Source: Paenibacillus agilis (lineage in GTDB: Bacteria; Bacillota; Bacilli; Paenibacillales; Paenibacillaceae). From it: 64,000 nucleotides of DNA. The position numbers and the translations under genes are program-made. This document shows positions 9,397 to 17,972 of this stretch, piece by piece; the stretch's first letter is position 1; each line of letters opens with the position of its first letter. The notes under the pieces were generated by a model, which was not told where the DNA came from, made no database searches, and saw nothing but the letters and a program-made list of their open reading frames with translations. Location of the stretch: positions 1,324,074 to 1,388,073 of the forward strand of contig NZ_VNJK01000001.1 of assembly GCF_007786455.1 (NCBI RefSeq). The letters are read 5' to 3'.

Positions 9397-9538
9397 TATA
9401 TATTGATGCGTTCGAAGGCGGGCCTAATCGTAGAGGGTTAGGGATGATGAGTGCGTGCCTTGTGGGAACATTTTAGGTTGTGGTAAATTAAGGGTGTGAG
9501 GTTGCGGTGATTGTATCTACCTTTAAGGAGGCACATCC

Positions 9539-9955
9539 ATGAAATGTCCTGTATGTTCTGACGTTCGTATGCGTGAAGTTGAGAAGGAAGGCATTCTGAT
9601 TGATATATGTCCAGATTGTAAAGGGGTATGGCTGGATCGGGGCGAGCTGGAGAAGCTGATGAACGGCGTGCGAGAATTTCGTGATGAATATAACTCATAT
9701 GTTCAAAATTATCCTCCCAACTATCAACAGCAGCCTACTGGCGGCTATGTACAGCCGAATGCGTCCTACAATACTGGGAATGCTCCAATTCCACCAAATC
9801 AATATAATAATCAACAAAGGAACAATTATGATTCGCATAAATATGGCCAGCAAGGCTATGGTCAACATTCACATGGGCACTCCAATCCCTATGGACATAA
9901 GAAGCACAAAAAGCCAAAGACTGTGTTCGATGTGTTAGGGGATTTATTTGAGTAA
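9539..9955 (+). CDS. TFIIB-type zinc-ribbon protein with low-complexity tail
   Basis: The first 45 residues form a zf-TFIIB-like ribbon: CPVC at residues 3-6 and CPDC near 24, followed by the typical GVWLDRGELEKL. The ribbon family is common in bacteria, with unknown role. The tail from about residue 55 is dominated by Tyr, Asn, Gln, Gly, Pro and His (for example NYPPNYQQQPTGGY), ends in a His/Lys-rich stretch, and is probably disordered. AAGGAGG lies 8 bases before the ATG. The hairpin at 9984-10021 follows. Confidence 0.75.
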   Translation: MKCPVCSDVRMREVEKEGILIDICPDCKGVWLDRGELEKLMNGVREFRDEYNSYVQNYPPNYQQQPTGGYVQPNASYNTGNAPIPPNQYNNQQRNNYDSHKYGQQGYGQHSHGHSNPYGHKKHKKPKTVFDVLGDLFE

Positions 9956-9983
9956 TTAAGCATAATAGCACATGTGTACGGAC

Positions 9984-10026
9984 AAGCTAAGGCGTGCCCT
10001 TCATCGGGTTCACCTTAGCTTATTTT
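9984..10026 (+). terminator. Terminator after the zinc-ribbon gene
   Basis: AAGCTAAGG pairs with CCTTAGCTT, extended inward by CCC/GGG, and is followed by ATTTTG. Lies 28 bases after the stop. Confidence 0.6.
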
Positions 10027-10042
10027 GTAGGAGTAGATGTTA

Positions 10043-10387
10043 ATGTCTAATGGAACAAGTAAAGTGACACTATACAAAAATGAAATTTCTCATTTAGAGG
10101 GTGTATTGCCTGATATCGTGAATGCGTATCATTCTTTTACAGGAGTGTGCTTTCAAGATGGAGCATTAGATAGGAAAACGAAGGAGCTTATTGCTCTGGG
10201 TATAAGTCTATTTGCCAATAATGAAGTATGCACGCAATATCATGTTCGTGAAGCTCGACATAAAGGCGCTTCAGATGCCGAGGTACTAGAAGCAGTGGCG
10301 GTTGCAGCTGCTCTTGGCGGTGGACACACGCTGTCGCAAGGAGTGACAAGGGTACAAGAAGCTTTGCGAGCTGCGGAAAATAATTAG
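10043..10387 (+). CDS. Carboxymuconolactone decarboxylase family (AhpD-like) protein
   Basis: All-helical CMD/AhpD fold protein of 114 residues. Visible family features are the central KTKELIALGISLFANNEVC helix and the C-T-Q-Y-H motif followed by REARHKGASDAEVLEAVAVA. AhpD-type enzymes use a C-x-x-C-x-x-x-H site; here the first Cys is Asn, so only the proximal Cys and His remain, and peroxidase-type disulfide chemistry by a CXXC pair is unlikely. ATG at 10043 fits TAGGAG at 10028-10033 better than ATG at 10037. A small terminator follows. Confidence 0.75.
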   Translation: MSNGTSKVTLYKNEISHLEGVLPDIVNAYHSFTGVCFQDGALDRKTKELIALGISLFANNEVCTQYHVREARHKGASDAEVLEAVAVAAALGGGHTLSQGVTRVQEALRAAENN

Positions 10388-10400
10388 TTACAGGCACGGA

Positions 10401-10431
10401 ACTTGTCCATTATTTAGGGCAAGTTTTTGTT
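10401..10431 (+). terminator. Terminator after the CMD-family gene
   Basis: ACTTGTCC pairs with GGGCAAGT (one G-U pair) over an 8-base loop and is followed by TTTTTG. Confidence 0.65.
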
Positions 10432-10475
10432 TATTTCAGGAGTGATGAGAAGAGTTTTTGAGAGGAAGAGTCTGA

Positions 10476-10504
10476 TTGACTTCATATATTGCGCATGCTA
10501 TATT
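10476..10504 (+). promoter_or_regulatory. Promoter of tRNA-Leu
   Basis: TTGACT (10476-10481), a 17-base spacer and TATATT (10499-10504) form a near-consensus sigma-A promoter. The expected transcript start is near 10511, giving a leader of about 67 bases before the tRNA. Confidence 0.75.
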
Positions 10505-10577
10505 ATTACTTGTAATCCATGTTCTACATGAAGTATATGAATCTATTTCATGTAGATGATAGCAATTATTTTAATTT

Positions 10578-10664
10578 GCAGTTATGGCGGAATTGGCAGA
10601 CGCGCTAGATTCAGGTTCTAGTGCCCGCAAGGGCGTGGAGGTTCGAGTCCTCTTAACTGCACCA
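10578..10664 (+). tRNA. tRNA-Leu (anticodon CAG)
   Basis: 87-nucleotide class II tRNA. The acceptor stem GCAGTTA (10578-10584) pairs with TAACTGC (10654-10660), followed by A and encoded CCA. The anticodon stem CTAGA/TCTAG encloses the loop TTCAGGT with anticodon CAG. There is a long variable arm (TGCCCGCAAGGGCG region) and a T arm with GGTTCGAGTCC. It reads CUG codons. It has its own promoter and terminator and is a single-gene unit. Confidence 0.97.
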
Positions 10665-10679
10665 TACATACTCATGTCG

Positions 10680-10707
10680 AAACCCTTGCGCAGCGAGGGT
10701 TTTTTGT
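10680..10707 (+). terminator. Terminator after tRNA-Leu
   Basis: AACCCTTGC pairs with GCGAGGGTT (one G-U pair) and is followed by TTTTGTTG. Lies 16 bases after the tRNA CCA end. Confidence 0.8.
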
Positions 10708-10938
10708 TGTTTAGAAATAATAGTTAAAAAACGTGTGATTATTTCGAAATTCCAGTACATCAGGATACTGAAGGGACAGTGCTATAAGTGTTAATTTCAT
10801 TTAGAAAAAAATTTATAAATGAACATAAATAAATAGGAACACATTCTCATGACAATATTGTAATAACCACGTATAGTAGAATGAAACAACTGAGGGAGGT
10901 TGTATGACAACATGCATGCAAACAGGAGAGGTACATCT

Positions 10939-11979
10939 ATGGAGCAACCACGCCAAATGAAGCAGATGCGATTCAAAAATAAAGTAGCAGCTATACTTGC
11001 GTTTACTTTATTATCTGGAACTGCTCTGTTGTACAGTAATTCTACGATAAATTCTATAGAAGCAGCAGCTGTGCCAGCTAGCAATCTTGCTGTGAACTAT
11101 AATGCGAATAAGGCTGTAAGTAAAACAGCTGCTCGTGAAATAACGATGCAGGGCATTTCGATTGGAATGACAGAAGCGCAGCTTGTGAAGAAGTTGGGGC
11201 AGCCTGCGCGCAAGGATATGAGTGAATATGGGTTCAAATGGTACATATACAACAAAGATTATAAAAAATATTTGCAGGTTGGCGTAAGCAACGGAAAAGT
11301 AGTTGCGCTGTACAGCAATTCTACTGGTTGGACATCCAAGAAGGGGATCAAGGTTGGGACGTCACGCACTCAAGTTGAAAAGCTATATGGCAAGCCGATC
11401 AAAGAAATTAAGAAAGGAAATACGATTTATCGATATAATCATGTGCCAAACTCAGCAATCTATGCGGTTGATAATACGTACACGACTGTCTTTTATGATA
11501 AACACCGTAAAAATATTGTCACGGCTGTGCAAGTCATAGATAAGCAAACAGAGTTGGCATTCAAGAGTTTCCACGGAAAACCTAGCAAAGAATTGCAGCA
11601 AAGTTTTGAGCGTCAGCTGCTAGACTTGGCTAATGCTTTTCGTGTACAAATGGGCAAGAAACCATTCAAAGCGGATGCGAACATTGCCAATACAGCTCGT
11701 AAGCATAGCCAAGATATGAGTAAGCGCGACTTTTTTGATCATAAAAATCCAGATGGAAAATCTCCATTTGATCGAATGGATGATGATAATATAGAGTATA
11801 CTGCAGCGGCAGAGAATATCGCTGCGGGCCAGACGAGCGCTATCATTGCACATGAAGGCTGGATCAATTCATTAGGTCATCGTGAAAATATTGTTGGAGA
11901 CTTCGCGCGCTTAGGTGTTGGAGTCGCATTTGGCGGAGATATGGAAGTGTATTATACTCAAAATTTCTATACGCCATAA
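10939..11979 (+). CDS. Secreted CAP-domain (SCP/PR-1-like) protein, YlbC type
   Basis: Exported protein with a basic start, a hydrophobic helix (VAAILAFTLLSGTALLYS) and no lipobox. Residues about 75-200 hold the CAP-associated domain with two repeats (GISIGMTEAQLVKKLGQP and GIKVGTSRTQVEKLYGKP). Residues about 225-345 form the CAP domain: NAFRVQMGKKPF, ARKHSQDM, FFDHKNPDGKSPFDRM, AENIAAGQ and GHRENIVG, with the two His and the Glu of the CAP cavity in place. The length equals YlbC of Bacillus (346 residues). ATG at 10939 follows AGGAGAGG; the upstream TTG at 10900 is too close to its SD. The function of CAP proteins in bacilli is unsettled. Confidence 0.85.
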   Translation: MEQPRQMKQMRFKNKVAAILAFTLLSGTALLYSNSTINSIEAAAVPASNLAVNYNANKAVSKTAAREITMQGISIGMTEAQLVKKLGQPARKDMSEYGFKWYIYNKDYKKYLQVGVSNGKVVALYSNSTGWTSKKGIKVGTSRTQVEKLYGKPIKEIKKGNTIYRYNHVPNSAIYAVDNTYTTVFYDKHRKNIVTAVQVIDKQTELAFKSFHGKPSKELQQSFERQLLDLANAFRVQMGKKPFKADANIANTARKHSQDMSKRDFFDHKNPDGKSPFDRMDDDNIEYTAAAENIAAGQTSAIIAHEGWINSLGHRENIVGDFARLGVGVAFGGDMEVYYTQNFYTP

Positions 11980-12001
11980 TTGGTATAGTAGGTAAATGAT
12001 G

Positions 12002-12030
12002 AAGCCGCTCCTTACGGGGCGGTTTTTTCT
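12002..12030 (+). terminator. Terminator after the CAP gene
   Basis: GCCGCTCC pairs with GGGGCGGT (G-U pairs) and is followed by TTTTTT. Confidence 0.75.
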
Positions 12031-12340
12031 GCTCTCTAGCCATTCCATCTAGAGGTGAGCAGCAATTTGTAAGCGTATCTATTAACAAGTTAGCGGTTAA
12101 ATTCACACAAATATGAGGAAAAGAAAGATCAAGTATACTAGAATCTAGCGATAAGATCTATTCTTATAAATTACCAAAAATATTACATAAAAATAATAAA
12201 TTGGCTCAACCTCAACTCCCCCAACGATTTGGATCCTGCGCTCTTCTGTATACCAAATCATATTCCAATATTTATGACTTGTTCCTAAACTCTATCAGAT
12301 GCATGATCGCAAGGTAACATTTTAGGAGGTTATCATATTT
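12031..12340. other. 310-base non-coding stretch before the GH18 gene
   Basis: No gene or convincing RNA seen. AT-rich, with a C/T-rich patch around 12210-12235. The AGGAGG-type ribosome binding site of the GH18 gene is at its end. It probably holds the promoter and leader. Confidence 0.4.
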
Positions 12341-13945
12341 ATGCAAGTAAAACCCTACATAAAGCGAAGTATTGCAGGTCTACTGTTACTCACTTTAACA
12401 CTCACCATGTTTCCTCTTTCTGCGTTGGCAGAAAAGTATTCGATGTCTTATATTTACTTCGGTACTCCAAGTAAATACGTAGAGGCGGTAAATCAGACAC
12501 AAGACAGTTTGGATATGATCTCGCCAAGTTATTTTGACTTGAACAAAGACGGCTCTTTATTGTTAAGCCCCGCTCTTGACCCCTCATTTATTGCTGAAAT
12601 GCATCGGCGTGGTATCAAAGTTGTACCTTTCTTAAGCAATCATTGGGACCGTGAAGTCGGGAAACAAGCGATGCGTAATAAGGACAGGCTTATTAAGCAA
12701 ATTGCCGATGCGGTGAAGAAATACAATTTAGACGGAGTCAATGTCGATATTGAAAATTTAACTACGGCCGAGCGGGACGTACATACGGAATTTGTTCGCA
12801 AGCTCAAAAAAGCACTGCCAGCCGATAAGGAAGTATCCGTTGCTGTTGCAGCTAACCCACATGGATGGAAGACGGGCTGGCATGGCTCGTATGACTATAA
12901 GGCACTTGCTGATGCTTGTGACTACCTGATTATGATGACCTATGATCAAAGCTATCGTGGTGGTCCTGCTGGTCCTGTAGCTAGTTTGTCTTTTGTCGAG
13001 AAATCCATTCAAGAAGGTTTGAAAGACATACCTAAACATAAATTAGTTATGGGTATTCCTACATTCGGTCGCTATTGGAATGAAGATGGAAGTATTAAAG
13101 GAGATGCGATTCAGCACAGCCGAATTGACTCGCTTGTTAAGCAATATGGCGGTCAATTCAGTTATGATAAGAAATCGGAATCAGCGAAAGCAACTTTTAC
13201 TATTAAAAAAGGCGATCCTGTGCCGACCATCCATGATAAAAAGCTAACACCTGGTACGTATACGGTTTGGTACGATAACGATCGTTCGATTAAAGCGAAG
13301 CTAAGTCTTGTTAGCAAGTATGATCTTAAAGGTGCTGGTGTATGGAGCTTGAATGAAGATTCGGGTGATCTATGGAACAACTATCGTTCTTGGTTAAATG
13401 GCGTGCCTTATTTGGATACGGTAGGTCATTGGGCGGAGCAATCCATTTCGATATTGCAAGATAAAGGTTGGATGACGGGACTAAAGCCAAATTATTTTGC
13501 GCCTAATGCAGCACTAACACGTGCACAGGCTGCTTCTATTCTTGTTAGAGTTAATGGCTTAAACGGCAATCCAGCGAACAGTGGAGGCAAGCAGCAATAC
13601 TGGGATGTACCCGCTCAACATTGGGCTGCAGATGCAATTAAGATCGCTTCGCAAGCTGGTTTAGTATCGGGTATGCCAGATGGCAGCTTTGCACCGAATC
13701 GAGCGGTCACGAGGGAAGAGATAGCGGTTATGATCAACAGGCTGGTGAAGCAATCTTCTCTGAAGACATCTAATTCAGCGGTCAAAACGTTCAACGATGT
13801 AACATCATCCCGCTGGTCCTATGGAGCTATTATGGAATTAACCAAAAAAGGAATTATTAGTGGATATAAAGACGGAACATTCCGTCCTACCAAGCAGGTT
13901 ACGCGGGCAGAGATGGCATCTATGTTGCATGCTGCATTCAAGTAA
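12341..13945 (+). CDS. Secreted GH18 glycoside hydrolase with three C-terminal SLH domains
   Basis: Predicted wall-bound chitinase/endo-N-acetylglucosaminidase-type enzyme. A signal peptide occupies residues 1-30 (cleavage near ALA-EK). The GH18 barrel follows; its catalytic DxxDxDxE-type motif reads DGVNVDIE at residues 131-138, with Glu138 as the proton donor. The barrel end includes GVWSLNEDSGDLW. Three S-layer homology domains start near residues 356, 420 and 483 (for example GHWAEQSISILQDKGWMTG) and would anchor it to pyruvylated secondary wall polymer. TAGGAGG precedes the ATG. It lies next to other wall-active genes; the substrate may be peptidoglycan or chitin. Confidence 0.92.
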   Translation: MQVKPYIKRSIAGLLLLTLTLTMFPLSALAEKYSMSYIYFGTPSKYVEAVNQTQDSLDMISPSYFDLNKDGSLLLSPALDPSFIAEMHRRGIKVVPFLSNHWDREVGKQAMRNKDRLIKQIADAVKKYNLDGVNVDIENLTTAERDVHTEFVRKLKKALPADKEVSVAVAANPHGWKTGWHGSYDYKALADACDYLIMMTYDQSYRGGPAGPVASLSFVEKSIQEGLKDIPKHKLVMGIPTFGRYWNEDGSIKGDAIQHSRIDSLVKQYGGQFSYDKKSESAKATFTIKKGDPVPTIHDKKLTPGTYTVWYDNDRSIKAKLSLVSKYDLKGAGVWSLNEDSGDLWNNYRSWLNGVPYLDTVGHWAEQSISILQDKGWMTGLKPNYFAPNAALTRAQAASILVRVNGLNGNPANSGGKQQYWDVPAQHWAADAIKIASQAGLVSGMPDGSFAPNRAVTREEIAVMINRLVKQSSLKTSNSAVKTFNDVTSSRWSYGAIMELTKKGIISGYKDGTFRPTKQVTRAEMASMLHAAFK

Positions 13946-13977
13946 CGAATAGCTAATAGGTTGGCAAAGAAAGAAAG

Positions 13978-14028
13978 AACCCCTTATACGCTCATCTTAT
14001 TGGAAATGAGGTGAGCGTATAAGGGGTC
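13978..14028. terminator. Bidirectional terminator between convergent genes
   Basis: A long hairpin, ACCCCTTATACGCTCA with TGAGCGTATAAGGGGT (16 bp), sits between the convergent GH18 gene and the small Cys-motif gene. T-rich sequence follows on the - strand (TTCTTTCTTTCT) and, less strongly, on the + strand. Confidence 0.8.
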
Positions 14029-14031
14029 ATA

Positions 14032-14286
14032 TTATTTCCAGTCTTTCTCTTCGACTTGACCGTCGATTTCTTCTACGAAACGATCGAAGCATTTACAGTA
14101 GAAGTCTTTGCGGCAGATCGGGCACGGATTTGTAAGTAAACGAGTAATGCTCTTGATGCCGTCACCACGAATAAGGCGCAATTGTGTTGCATCTTGCAAA
14201 GTTACGATAAGCTGGACTAGCTCAGTGTCATTGCTCTTAGTTTGTGTCGATAGTACAACTGATTTCACAAGCGGTTGATACGTCAT
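14032..14286 (-). CDS. Hypothetical 84-residue protein with CxxC-x5-CxC motif
   Basis: Not assigned to a named family. The first 50 residues look like a small alpha/beta domain (VVLSTQTKSNDTELVQLIV). The C-terminal part holds CPICRKDFYCKC, a likely metal site. An acidic tail follows. A weak AGGTG lies about 11 bases before the ATG. The codon pattern is normal. The gene stands alone between two + strand genes. Confidence 0.6.
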   Translation of the reverse strand: MTYQPLVKSVVLSTQTKSNDTELVQLIVTLQDATQLRLIRGDGIKSITRLLTNPCPICRKDFYCKCFDRFVEEIDGQVEEKDWK

Positions 14287-14486
14287 GATAGTTATTCACC
14301 TGCATTTCAATTTTTGCGTACTATTTATCTTAGGTTATGAAGACAAGCCTTGTCAATGGAATCAATGTGGAAGTTCTAGCATGATATGCGATTCTAGAGA
14401 GCATATTATAACAAAATGAGTGTTGTTATTTTGTTATGCAGCTTTTTGTAACAACTCCATTTGAAGTCAGGAGGCTGAATAAATAA

Positions 14487-15353
14487 ATGTTTGACGAATG
14501 TTGTATGCGAAAATTTACTTCGAAACGATCGGTAATTGCAATTTTTTTGAGTATAGTCATGGTTGTGATGACATTTGTACTCTTGAACGGTAAAGGAATT
14601 GCTCATGCTGCCCCATCCCATCCTTCTCAAGCTGCACAGTCGACTAAAACGACAATTGCCATTGTTATCGATGACTTCGGCAACAATATGAAAGGCACCG
14701 ATGATATGCTGAACCTTCCGGTACCAATAACTGTAGCCGTAATGCCTTTTTTGCAGACTTCGGCTAAAGATGCGGAGAAGGCGCATCAGATGGGCCATGA
14801 TGTTATCGTACATATGCCAATGGAGCCGAAGTCTGGCAAGGCAAGCTGGCTTGGACCAGGCGCAGTCTTAGCTAACATGACTGACGCAGAAATAGAAAAG
14901 CGTGTCCGTGAAGCTATTGCTGCCGTGCCTCATGCTGTAGGCATGAACAATCATATGGGTTCTAAGGTTACGGCTGACAAGCGAATCATGCGCGTCGTAC
15001 TCAAGGTTTGTAAAGAGAAAGGTCTTTACTTCCTTGATAGTCGAACTAATTTTCGATCCATCGTTGGAGAGGTTGGCCAAGAAGTAGGTGTCAAGGTGTT
15101 GAACAACCATCTCTTCTTTGATCAACAATATACGTTAGCTCATATTAACAAACAATGGGCCAAGCTCATTGAAATGTCCAATACTCAGCCTATAACAATC
15201 GCGATTGGCCATGTTGGTGTTTTTGGGCCTAAAACAGCTTCTGTACTTCGTAGTTCCATTCCAAACGTAACGCAGAAAGTTCGTTTCGTGCGTGTCTCGG
15301 ACTTAGTTAAGGAACAACAATCAACCTATTTTCAAGAAAAAGTAGCGAAATAA
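14487..15353 (+). CDS. Divergent polysaccharide deacetylase (YibQ/DUF610 type)
   Basis: Exported protein with a signal/anchor helix at about residues 13-37 (VIAIFLSIVMVVMTFVLLNG). The remainder is a divergent polysaccharide deacetylase-like barrel: IAIVIDDFGNN at about residue 55, VIVHMPMEP, AVGMNNHMGS, LDSRTNFRS and IAIGHVGVFG. Asp and His residues of the family metal site are present. GGAGG lies 12 bases before the ATG. The 3' end overlaps the convergent amidase gene by 22 bases. Probably wall-related, like its neighbours; the substrate is not known for the family. Confidence 0.85.
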   Translation: MFDECCMRKFTSKRSVIAIFLSIVMVVMTFVLLNGKGIAHAAPSHPSQAAQSTKTTIAIVIDDFGNNMKGTDDMLNLPVPITVAVMPFLQTSAKDAEKAHQMGHDVIVHMPMEPKSGKASWLGPGAVLANMTDAEIEKRVREAIAAVPHAVGMNNHMGSKVTADKRIMRVVLKVCKEKGLYFLDSRTNFRSIVGEVGQEVGVKVLNNHLFFDQQYTLAHINKQWAKLIEMSNTQPITIAIGHVGVFGPKTASVLRSSIPNVTQKVRFVRVSDLVKEQQSTYFQEKVAK

Positions 15354-16105
15354 TGCATAATGGAATTGCAAATCTGTTCGGCTACAGCGGATTGTCTTGA
15401 AGAATGGGTGAGCATCGTACGATCGGCTTCGTTGCTGATAAACCCCATTTCTACGATAACAGCAGGCTGCTGCATTTTCCGCAGCAAGTAAAAGGTCGGA
15501 CCAATTTGACAATCATTACGTGTGTTGAACGATGGGTTCATATTTTGCTGAATAAGGTAAGCGAGCAGGGCACTGCGGCCTTCTTCGGAATGAAGCACGA
15601 TCGGGCCTCGTGTTCTGCTATTCTTACTCCAATTCACATGTAAGCTAACAAACATGGATACGGGCAGCTCTTTAGCAAGTTGACGCCGTTGTGCTAAGTC
15701 TTTTCGATGGCGAGAACGAGTTGCCGACCAGCGGTTATCATCGCTTAATGCATAATCGCCGGTTCTGTTGAGTACTGCTGGAACTCCTTTGCTGCGGAGC
15801 AGCAAATACAATTTGCGAGCGATAGCAAGGTTAATATCCTTTTCAAGTACATTACCGTGTACAGTGCCGCCATCAATCCCACCGTGACCCGCATCAATGA
15901 GAATAGCACCGGGGTGGAAAATATGCTTCGTATTCGGGTTCTGGCTCAGGTTGTTCTCGGGATGAGCATGATGTTCGTCATTCTCCATCTGCTCTGAGCC
16001 ATCGCTTTGAATAAGATGAGCAGCTTGAGCTTGCAAGCTGCTGGAGCTGATGGTGAACACGAGCAGTAGCATCGCTCCAATGAATAAACTTCGTTTCATG
16101 GACAT
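15332..16105 (-). CDS. N-acetylmuramoyl-L-alanine amidase (Amidase_3)
   Basis: Zinc amidase that cuts the bond between muramic acid and the stem peptide. A signal peptide is followed by a short His/Asn-rich linker, then the catalytic domain. Active-site residues are visible: His in IDAGHGGIDGG, Glu in VLEKDINLA, His in VSLHVNW and Glu in VEMGFISN. The start is uncertain: ATG at 16105 (MSMKRSLFIGAM) gives a clean signal peptide and has GAGGT 8 bases upstream; ATGs at 16120 and 16129 are also possible. The size and architecture resemble CwlD. Convergent with the deacetylase gene, overlapping by 22 bases. Confidence 0.85.
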   Translation of the reverse strand: MSMKRSLFIGAMLLLVFTISSSSLQAQAAHLIQSDGSEQMENDEHHAHPENNLSQNPNTKHIFHPGAILIDAGHGGIDGGTVHGNVLEKDINLAIARKLYLLLRSKGVPAVLNRTGDYALSDDNRWSATRSRHRKDLAQRRQLAKELPVSMFVSLHVNWSKNSRTRGPIVLHSEEGRSALLAYLIQQNMNPSFNTRNDCQIGPTFYLLRKMQQPAVIVEMGFISNEADRTMLTHSSRQSAVAEQICNSIMHYFATFS

Positions 16106-16280
16106 CACAAGTAACCTCATTTCCTCCATCATTCCTATTTTGTAGGCTGTCACGAATGAGGGGAATGCATCCTATGTGATCGTTGCCAGTACTGCAATCG
16201 GATTCCTTCGTTTAGATTTATGGCGTCATGAGCACACTATAGACAAAGAAAGTATCGCATACAATTCGAGGTGAGATCTG

Positions 16281-16547
16281 ATGGCGAAAAAAGAAGATCT
16301 GATTAAATACATCACGAAGCAAGTTGTTACGTACGTAGATACTCCTCAATCGGAGCGTCAGGAGCGCCGTAAAGAGCAGCGTAAGCGTCCCCGAGAGCAT
16401 TGGATGGTACGATGGTTTGGTCTTGTGCCATTCAGCATCGGTATGTGGACGGAGCATGTTAAGGGAAGCAAAGCAGAACAGCCAGCGAAATTACCGAACC
16501 GCTCCATTGGCACATTGTTTACGAAATGGATGAAAAGAACATCATAA
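16281..16547 (+). CDS. yqzE: YqzE family protein
   Basis: Small basic protein of 88 residues that matches the YqzE family: an N-terminal KKEDLIKYITKQVVTYVDTP, an Arg/Lys-rich stretch, then HWMVRWFGLVPFSIGMW, a short hydrophobic segment. The function is unknown; in Bacillus subtilis yqzE lies beside the comG operon, not far from yqhG and yqhH. Here yqhG-yqhH lie 1.5 kb downstream on the opposite strand. A GAGGTGA ribosome binding site precedes the ATG. Confidence 0.85.
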   Translation: MAKKEDLIKYITKQVVTYVDTPQSERQERRKEQRKRPREHWMVRWFGLVPFSIGMWTEHVKGSKAEQPAKLPNRSIGTLFTKWMKRTS

Positions 16548-16583
16548 CGATCATTGTTGATTGGAAAAATGACATGGCAAGGT

Positions 16584-16620
16584 AAAAGGCGTACCACGGA
16601 ACAGTGGCACGCCTTTTGTA
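16584..16620. terminator. Terminator after yqzE, possibly bidirectional
   Basis: AAAAGGCGTACCAC pairs with GTGGCACGCCTTTT (one mismatch) over a 6-base loop. It lies between convergent yqzE and the secreted protein gene. Confidence 0.75.
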
Positions 16621-16649
16621 TGTTTCATGATTTTGTTTCATGATTCTCA

Positions 16650-17837
16650 TTAATCAATAAGTTCTTTATTCGAAGTTAGGTATCCATGTTCCAGTAAAGT
16701 GTCCTCTGCAAGCCAGCGTTTAGAAGATGAGTCTTCTCCTGCTCCTGTCATGATCCAATATCGCTGAATAGGGAAATCGGATGAGGAAGCATTTGAATTC
16801 GAAATTGAATTTGAAAGTGTAGACTCAACATTCGTCTCCGCTGCTGTCCACTGCTGTTTGCCAATAACCGCGTAAGGGATATTCCATGCTTTTTTACTTT
16901 GCTCCTTGCGAACGACATAAATCCAGTTCTGAGATGAAGTTTCAGGGTTCCAGCTTTGCATCCAAGTAAGAGCGCTCTCACCGCGAAGCTGTGTACTGCT
17001 GGTCATCCATAAAATGTTGTCATAAGGATCAAAAGGTTGACCTTGAGTGCTTGCTTGAGCTTGCAAGGTGCTCATTGATTGTAACGATTCTTGGAATGAG
17101 TTTAATGAGTCTGAGTAGTTTGAGTTTATCCTCTTTGAAAAGTCCGAATGCTGGCTGTTTATTGAGGATGTGCGCAATGTACTGACTGTACGGATTGGGA
17201 TACGCGTCTTCGTTTTGTTAACGGTCGAGACGACGGAAGTTATTTTCGATTGCTTGCCCAACTTTTTATCCAATTGTTGCATCCATTCTTCAGGAAGAAG
17301 TTCGCCCGTAATCGCATCGATCCACTTTGTTGAGGAAGGCGATTGTACTTTCCAAGCGGCGATTAATGGTTTGTAGTATACCGGTTCGATAGTGATGGCT
17401 TCTTGCGGGATATCATGTTGTTTTAAGGCCTGCTTCAGTGCAAGCTTGTCATAAGGCAGCTCGGCTCCTTCGCCATACTCGGTCAATTGAAAACCGCCTT
17501 GTTCTTTAGCGTGAAAAATAAGATAGCCAATTGGCTTGTTAGCCTGATTTAGCACACGGACAAGCCATCCATGGGTGCCTGCACCTAACGGCTGAATATC
17601 GGTAGTAGCTTGGGCCCATGAAGTAAAGGGGACGTGCTGTGCCAATTGTTTGATCGTTGTTTGTACTATCTGCTTAAGCGAAGCTTCATCAGTATCATTT
17701 GTCGTAAAAGAAGAAGAGGGGACAGCTGCATAGGTAACCGTTTGCGTAATCATACAAGAAAATACGGTCATAATCATAACCGCCGTCAACATTCGTTGTA
17801 TACGTGTCGTGCTTGTCCACTTAAAGGTAAAAAGCAT
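16650..17837 (-). CDS. Hypothetical secreted protein, 395 residues
   Basis: Not recognised. A signal peptide spans about residues 15-37 (MLTAVMIMTVFSCMITQTVTYA). The body has a mixed alpha/beta part up to about residue 195 (PIGYLIFHAKEQGGFQLTEYG, WIDAITGELLPEEW), a Ser/Thr/Asn/Gln-rich linker near 200-265, and a C-terminal part with many Trp (ILWMTSSTQL, NWIYVVRKEQSKKAW). ATG at 17837 is preferred over GTG at 17846, because GAGGTG lies six bases before it. Monocistronic, facing yqzE. Confidence 0.65.
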   Translation of the reverse strand: MLFTFKWTSTTRIQRMLTAVMIMTVFSCMITQTVTYAAVPSSSFTTNDTDEASLKQIVQTTIKQLAQHVPFTSWAQATTDIQPLGAGTHGWLVRVLNQANKPIGYLIFHAKEQGGFQLTEYGEGAELPYDKLALKQALKQHDIPQEAITIEPVYYKPLIAAWKVQSPSSTKWIDAITGELLPEEWMQQLDKKLGKQSKITSVVSTVNKTKTRIPIRTVSTLRTSSINSQHSDFSKRINSNYSDSLNSFQESLQSMSTLQAQASTQGQPFDPYDNILWMTSSTQLRGESALTWMQSWNPETSSQNWIYVVRKEQSKKAWNIPYAVIGKQQWTAAETNVESTLSNSISNSNASSSDFPIQRYWIMTGAGEDSSSKRWLAEDTLLEHGYLTSNKELID

Positions 17838-17972
17838 GGGTTGCACCTCACTTTTCCATAATTGCTGATAGTATAGCTATACCCGAACTGACATTTTTTT
17901 AAGCCAATTGTCGAGTAAAGATACGTATTGCTGTACATCATTTCATAATTACTATTGTAAAAATAAACAGAC

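Noticed and set aside
14406-14813. 135-codon frame on the - strand over the deacetylase start
   Set aside because: Overlaps the signal peptide and promoter region of a real gene, no ribosome binding site, Cys/His/Asn-rich shadow composition.
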